A stretch of 64,000 nt of DNA from Pedobacter psychroterrae (lineage in GTDB: Bacteria; Bacteroidota; Bacteroidia; Sphingobacteriales; Sphingobacteriaceae). Where the stretch lies: contig NZ_SJSL01000001.1 in the NCBI RefSeq assembly GCF_004331695.1, forward strand, positions 558,001 to 622,000, read 5' to 3'. This document shows, in pieces, positions 60,535 to 64,000 of this stretch. The notes under the pieces were generated by a model that saw only the letters and a list, made by a program, of their open reading frames with translations, made no database searches and was not told where the DNA came from. Position numbers and translations under genes: made by a program. Every line of letters begins with the position of its first letter. Positions within the stretch are counted from its first letter, which is position 1.

Positions 60535-61767
60535 TCAGATATCTTGATTTAAATGGTTTATCTTTTTTACGCTCAAATTAGAGGACAAAGCTGATGCCAC
60601 AAAAGAAAATATACTTACCGTTAAAAATACCAGTAAAAAATCTTTCCATTTAAAAGCTACAGGATAAGCATTGGTGATCACCAAATTTTCCTCAGACATT
60701 TTGAACATACCAAATTTCTGTTGCAATAAACAAAAAATAAACCCAATTATAAGACCAAATATACACCCTGTCATGGTGATCATCATTCCTTCAAACAGAA
60801 ATATCTGCTTAATCAATTTTTTACCTGCTCCTAAACTGCTCAACACTGAAATGTCTTTTAATTTATCTATCACCAGCATGGTCAATGATCCAATAATATT
60901 AAATATAGCAATAATTAAGATAAAGGTGAGGATTATGTATACAGCCCACTTTTCACTTCCCAGTATGTTGTAAAGTACTTTATTCTGCTGTATCCTGTCC
61001 TTTACTTCAAAACTGTTACCCAGACTTTCTTCGACGGCCTCTTTAAAACTTTCGGCATCAGCGTCTGGTTTTAAATTGATCTCGATAGAAGAAATCTTTT
61101 CAGGCTCGCTCAATAGCTCCCTGGCAAATTTAATCGGAACAATCGTTACGTTATCAAAATCCTGCTGTACCTCAAAAACACCAGCTACCGGAATTGATAA
61201 GATAGTAAAATCATCCGCAGGATTGACAGAATTGACCTTAGCCCCCTTTTTTGGAGAAAAAATCTGCAGTGGATTAAATGGGTCTGTAGTATTTACCATC
61301 AGGTACGTTTGGATAGCGGAGCCGATTACCGCGCTACTTCCACTGGCGTTTGATAGTACAAACTTACCGTCAATAATGATGCTGTCAAGACTTTTATTCT
61401 TTAAGTAATCTGTACTTACTCCCTTGATCAAAGCTACAGACTGCTTATCGTTATACCTTAATAAGGCGTTCTCAGAAAGAACCTCAGTATAGGAATAGAG
61501 GTCCTTATTACGCTTCAGCTCCTTAAAATATGTCAAGTTAGGATCAAAAGTCTTTCCCTTAGCCGGAGCAATGACTATTTGAGGAGTAATGGTGTTGAAC
61601 ATTTTAAGTACCACCTCTTCAAAGCCATTAAATACCGACAAAATAATAATTAATGCAGCACTTCCTACAAAAACACCAACCACGGAGATTGTGGAAATGA
61701 TGTTTATAGCATTGGTTGACTTTTTGGCAAAAAGGTACCTGCGAGCTATGTAAAAGGGTGTATTCAA
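60535..61767 (-). CDS. FtsX-like ABC permease (LolC/LolE-like)
   Basis: Inner-membrane permease of 410 aa, probably releasing lipoproteins or similar from the inner membrane. N-terminus NTPFYIARRYLFAKK, first helix about 25-50, a periplasmic MacB-like domain and three C-terminal helices (about 275-300, 325-350, 370-395). The likely start is TTG 61767: this matches the usual family N-terminus and leaves a 19-bp gap after the MBL gene, whereas longer frames to 61866 would overlap that gene by 80 bp. The partner ATPase is not nearby. Confidence 0.88.
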   Translation of the reverse strand: MNTPFYIARRYLFAKKSTNAINIISTISVVGVFVGSAALIIILSVFNGFEEVVLKMFNTITPQIVIAPAKGKTFDPNLTYFKELKRNKDLYSYTEVLSENALLRYNDKQSVALIKGVSTDYLKNKSLDSIIIDGKFVLSNASGSSAVIGSAIQTYLMVNTTDPFNPLQIFSPKKGAKVNSVNPADDFTILSIPVAGVFEVQQDFDNVTIVPIKFARELLSEPEKISSIEINLKPDADAESFKEAVEESLGNSFEVKDRIQQNKVLYNILGSEKWAVYIILTFILIIAIFNIIGSLTMLVIDKLKDISVLSSLGAGKKLIKQIFLFEGMMITMTGCIFGLIIGFIFCLLQQKFGMFKMSEENLVITNAYPVAFKWKDFLLVFLTVSIFSFVASALSSNLSVKKINHLNQDI

Positions 61768-61786
61768 ATTATTCTTTATTAATGTG

Positions 61787-62425
61787 CTATTGTAAAAAGG
61801 GATTATGCAATTTCTCAAAGCCAATGGTGGTAGACTGCCCATGACCAGGATGAACCGCGCAATCATCGGGCAATATAAACAAGTTATTTTTTATACTCCT
61901 AATCAATTGTCCGTAATTTCCTCCGGGTAGATCTGTGCGGCCAATACTTGTATAAAACAATACATCGCCCCCAATCAGAAAGTTATCTTCCCTGGAATAG
62001 AAACATAGATGTGCAGGAGAGTGACCTGGAGCAAAAATTAGTTCAAGAACACTGTTTCCGAACCCGACCGTCCCGGTTTCCGCAAGGAAGATCTCCGGCT
62101 CGGGTGAAAGCTCATAGCTCAGCCCCATTTGCGGCACATAGCCGGAAATTGCCTGCAGTACAAATAACTCCCCTTTGTGAAACTGTGGTTTCAGGCCCCA
62201 ATTATCATACACAAATTTATTACCAAATACATGGTCATAATGACAATGTGTGTTTAATAAAAGAACGGGCTTAAGCTGCTTTTCCCTAATGAATTTCACA
62301 AGAATATTTTGTTCCGCTCCATCGTACATTCCAGGATCAATAATTACACATTCCCCTGTTTCGTCAAACAAAACATAGGTGTTCTCGCGTACTGGATTAA
62401 AGGTAAATTTTTGAATACTAATCAT
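61787..62425 (-). CDS. Metallo-beta-lactamase-fold hydrolase (glyoxalase II-like)
   Basis: Dinuclear zinc hydrolase fold of 212 aa with the metal motif LNTHCHYDHVFGN, FAPGHSPAHLCFY and HPGHGQSTTIGFE. Resembles YcbL/GloB-type thiolester hydrolases; actual substrate not set. Located between gldD and the LolC/E-like permease on the same strand, 10 bp after gldD. Confidence 0.9.
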   Translation of the reverse strand: MISIQKFTFNPVRENTYVLFDETGECVIIDPGMYDGAEQNILVKFIREKQLKPVLLLNTHCHYDHVFGNKFVYDNWGLKPQFHKGELFVLQAISGYVPQMGLSYELSPEPEIFLAETGTVGFGNSVLELIFAPGHSPAHLCFYSREDNFLIGGDVLFYTSIGRTDLPGGNYGQLIRSIKNNLFILPDDCAVHPGHGQSTTIGFEKLHNPFLQ

Positions 62426-62434
62426 ATTTCAATG

Positions 62435-63019
62435 CTAATTCTTCCATTTAAATGTATCGATCATTCTGTCAAGGTCTTCTTTTATAAAAGAGACAACCGG
62501 CTGAATGGAATCATATTGTGGTTTTTCATTAAAATAAAGCGCAGCCCTGAAATAGTGCCCGATGCTATCTGTTAAGAAAAACTGCACCGAAGACGCCGTA
62601 TTTCCCTCTATAGCGTAATATACCCCATACAGTTTTTTGCCAGGGTAATTAATGACCTTCTGATCTATTGCATTGGCTTTAACAGTATGTTTAAAGGCAA
62701 GCGTTCTTGCATCTTCTATCAATCCCAGGTACTCCTTTTTGGAATTGATGTCATAATAAGTCATGTGCAATCTGGCATTGAACCGGGCGAAAGATAAATT
62801 ATACCAGCATGGACGCGTATCGGCGCTACTATCTGCAACTACCTTTGCATACACCGGATAATCAAATGAAAAAGGGCAGTTTCTGTCAAAACTCTTATAT
62901 GCTTTTTTGGGCAGTTCAATGTGATAATATCCCCTTGGCTTTGGAGCGTAATCACTGCTGGTACAGGAATTTGACACCATTATCAATAAGAAAAAGGAAA
63001 GAAAAATTAGTCCTTTCAT
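62435..63019 (-). CDS. gldD: Gliding motility lipoprotein GldD
   Basis: Lipoprotein required for gliding in Flavobacterium-like bacteria. From ATG 63019: 194 aa, signal KGLIFLSFFLLIMVSNSC ending at the lipobox Cys, then YAPKPRGYYHIELPKKAYK and the core SVQFFLTDSIGHYFRAALYF. The N-terminal part of the longer frame to 63079 overlaps aroE and is not real. GldD presence does not prove gliding in this strain. Confidence 0.9.
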   Translation of the reverse strand: MKGLIFLSFFLLIMVSNSCTSSDYAPKPRGYYHIELPKKAYKSFDRNCPFSFDYPVYAKVVADSSADTRPCWYNLSFARFNARLHMTYYDINSKKEYLGLIEDARTLAFKHTVKANAIDQKVINYPGKKLYGVYYAIEGNTASSVQFFLTDSIGHYFRAALYFNEKPQYDSIQPVVSFIKEDLDRMIDTFKWKN

Positions 63020-63020
63020 T

Positions 63021-63764
63021 TTATGAGTTCCAGATATGCCACGAACGCTCAGCCTGAAGATGTAACATCTCCAGTCCATTTTTTACTTTAGCACCATAGG
63101 ATTGCGCCTTTTTCAGAAACAGCGTCTCCTCAGGATTGTAAACCAGATCATATGCCAGATGCTTTCCCGACAATGCGGAATATGGGATTTCCGGATAGCT
63201 CTCTGTATTGGGTGACATTCCCAATGGGGTTGTATTTATCAACACCGTATACTCCTGCAGTAGTTGCGGCGTTACGGCTGCATAAGAAATGGTCTGGTCA
63301 GACTGCTTTCTTGAAACCACCAAAAAAGAAATGTCCAGCTTTTTCAGGACATATTTTACCGCCTTAGCCGCACCACCATCACCAAACACCAGCGCCTTGC
63401 TTTGTTGGGGATCCAACAGCGGCTTTAATGACTCTTCAAACCCATAAGCATCTGTATTGTACCCTTTAAGCACTTGCTCTCCATCATTTTGCTGTATTGA
63501 AATACAATTTACAGCCCCTATCTGATAAGCGGCTTCATCCATTTCATTTAAAAAAGGCAATACGCCAAGCTTATGGGGTATGGTTACATTTAAGCCACGA
63601 AGCGATTTATCGCCGGCTAGGAGTGCCGGCAAAGACTGGGTACTTTCAATAGGAAAAAGCTCATATTCACAATCTATAATGTGTTCTCGGTCGAACTTTT
63701 CGGAAAAGAATTTTTTTGAAAAAGAATGTGATAATGGAAATCCTATTAATCCAAATTTTCTCAT
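63021..63764 (-). CDS. aroE: Shikimate dehydrogenase
   Basis: NADPH-dependent reduction of 3-dehydroshikimate in aromatic amino-acid synthesis. Signatures: GFPLSHSFSKKFF (substrate site), GLNVTIPHKLGVLPFLNEMDE with the catalytic Lys/Asp pair, NTDAYGFEESL and the nucleotide loop VFGDGGAAKAVKYVL. 247 aa, on the short side but typical of Bacteroidota. Its ATG overlaps the stop of the upstream gene (TAATG), so the genes are translationally coupled; gldD follows 1 bp later. Confidence 0.95.
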   Translation of the reverse strand: MRKFGLIGFPLSHSFSKKFFSEKFDREHIIDCEYELFPIESTQSLPALLAGDKSLRGLNVTIPHKLGVLPFLNEMDEAAYQIGAVNCISIQQNDGEQVLKGYNTDAYGFEESLKPLLDPQQSKALVFGDGGAAKAVKYVLKKLDISFLVVSRKQSDQTISYAAVTPQLLQEYTVLINTTPLGMSPNTESYPEIPYSALSGKHLAYDLVYNPEETLFLKKAQSYGAKVKNGLEMLHLQAERSWHIWNS

Positions 63765-64000
63765 TACAAATTCTCTAAATTCAGGAAATGATCAAAAGTA
63801 TCACCTCTTAAACCCAAACGTATAGTTTCCAGGGGTATGACTTCGGCTGGAGCAATATTGCCCAGGTTCACATTAGCACCCAGCAATTTGATAAACCAAA
63901 CCTGCTGTTCCTTTTGAGGGGCTTCCCATATAATTGTTTCTTCAGGTATCTGTGTTAAGATTTCATCTACAAGGCCTTCTCTCACTTCTCCAGAACCTCT
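63764..64000 (-). CDS. Phosphosulfolactate synthase-family protein (ComA-like), partial (5' end off window)
   Basis: TIM-barrel enzyme family that adds sulfite to phosphoenolpyruvate. Only the C-terminal 78 codons are here. The end IIWEAPQKEQQVWFIK and NLGNIAPAEVIPLETIRLGLRGDTF matches the conserved C-terminus of the family. The frame stays open to the edge through RGSGE, like the EARESG-type motif, so the GTG at 63985 is internal, not the start. Coupled to aroE by TAATG. Family members in Bacteroidota may make sulfonates other than coenzyme M. Confidence 0.82.
   Translation of the reverse strand, partial: RGSGEVREGLVDEILTQIPEETIIWEAPQKEQQVWFIKLLGANVNLGNIAPAEVIPLETIRLGLRGDTFDHFLNLENL

Overview
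The window looks like a chromosomal segment of a Sphingobacteriaceae-type Bacteroidota, most likely Pedobacter or a close relative. The signs are two SusC-type TonB-dependent receptors (one controlled by an ECF sigma/FecR pair), a SusD lipoprotein, gliding-motility GldD, futalosine-pathway menaquinone genes, a NagB-PIG-L fusion, NtrC/NtrY pairs next to MacB-like exporters, lipoproteins with short Cys-ended signals, weak ribosome binding sites and moderate GC. The genus is inferred from gene content only. There is no phage, CRISPR array, intact IS element or rRNA operon.

Layout. (1) 1-5049, minus strand: ECF sigma factor, FecR anti-sigma factor and a SusC receptor running off the left edge. 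(2) 5141-6418: pirin and an OsmC-family protein. (3) 6509-19218: a fucose/xylan locus. It holds a GH29 alpha-L-fucosidase with its own promoter, a divergent AraC regulator, an aldo/keto reductase of the L-fucose dehydrogenase type, a DUF718 mutarotase, GH10 endoxylanase, GH95 fucosidase/galactosidase, a CE1-like esterase, a 984-residue ThuA/PVC-dehydrogenase/azurin fusion and a VOC protein. Two promoter regions share 9-bp half-sites spaced 21 bp apart, a likely AraC operator. (4) 19219-21596: a decayed zone with a terminator, a DUF2383-like relic, the 3' relic of a histidine kinase and a triple-PAS histidine kinase broken by a one-base frameshift. (5) 21807-31229, minus strand: a YTYN-repeat lipoprotein, NtrY-like kinase, NtrC-like sigma-54 activator, two FtsX-type permeases, ABC ATPase, TolC-like and HlyD-like proteins. 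This is a two-component-regulated MacB-type efflux system. (6) 31482-43610: tRNA-Asp with terminator, prfA, lpxH, a ferredoxin reductase/ferredoxin pair, an S41 protease, small proteins, a second SusC/SusD/lipoprotein operon and anmK. (7) 43611-50093: an intergenic hairpin built from 11-bp repeats, then NagB-PIG-L, a NagX-like membrane protein and an M16 protease. (8) 50150-64000: GHL10 hydrolase, coiled-coil protein, a 1240-residue NtrY-like kinase, fabD, folE, queD, mqnB, mqnD, a lipoprotein, a LolC/E-like permease, an MBL hydrolase, gldD, aroE and the 3' part of a phosphosulfolactate synthase-like gene running off the right edge.

How it fits together. Regions 1 and 6 each encode outer-membrane glycan or nutrient import. 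Region 3 cuts a fucose- or L-galactose-bearing xylan-like glycan and starts oxidising the released sugar; the later catabolic steps and a dedicated SusC/D pair are not in view. Around 42.4-47.2 kb, anhydro-MurNAc kinase and glucosamine-6-phosphate deaminase are divergently arranged, which fits peptidoglycan and amino-sugar recycling. The right end is envelope and cofactor housekeeping.
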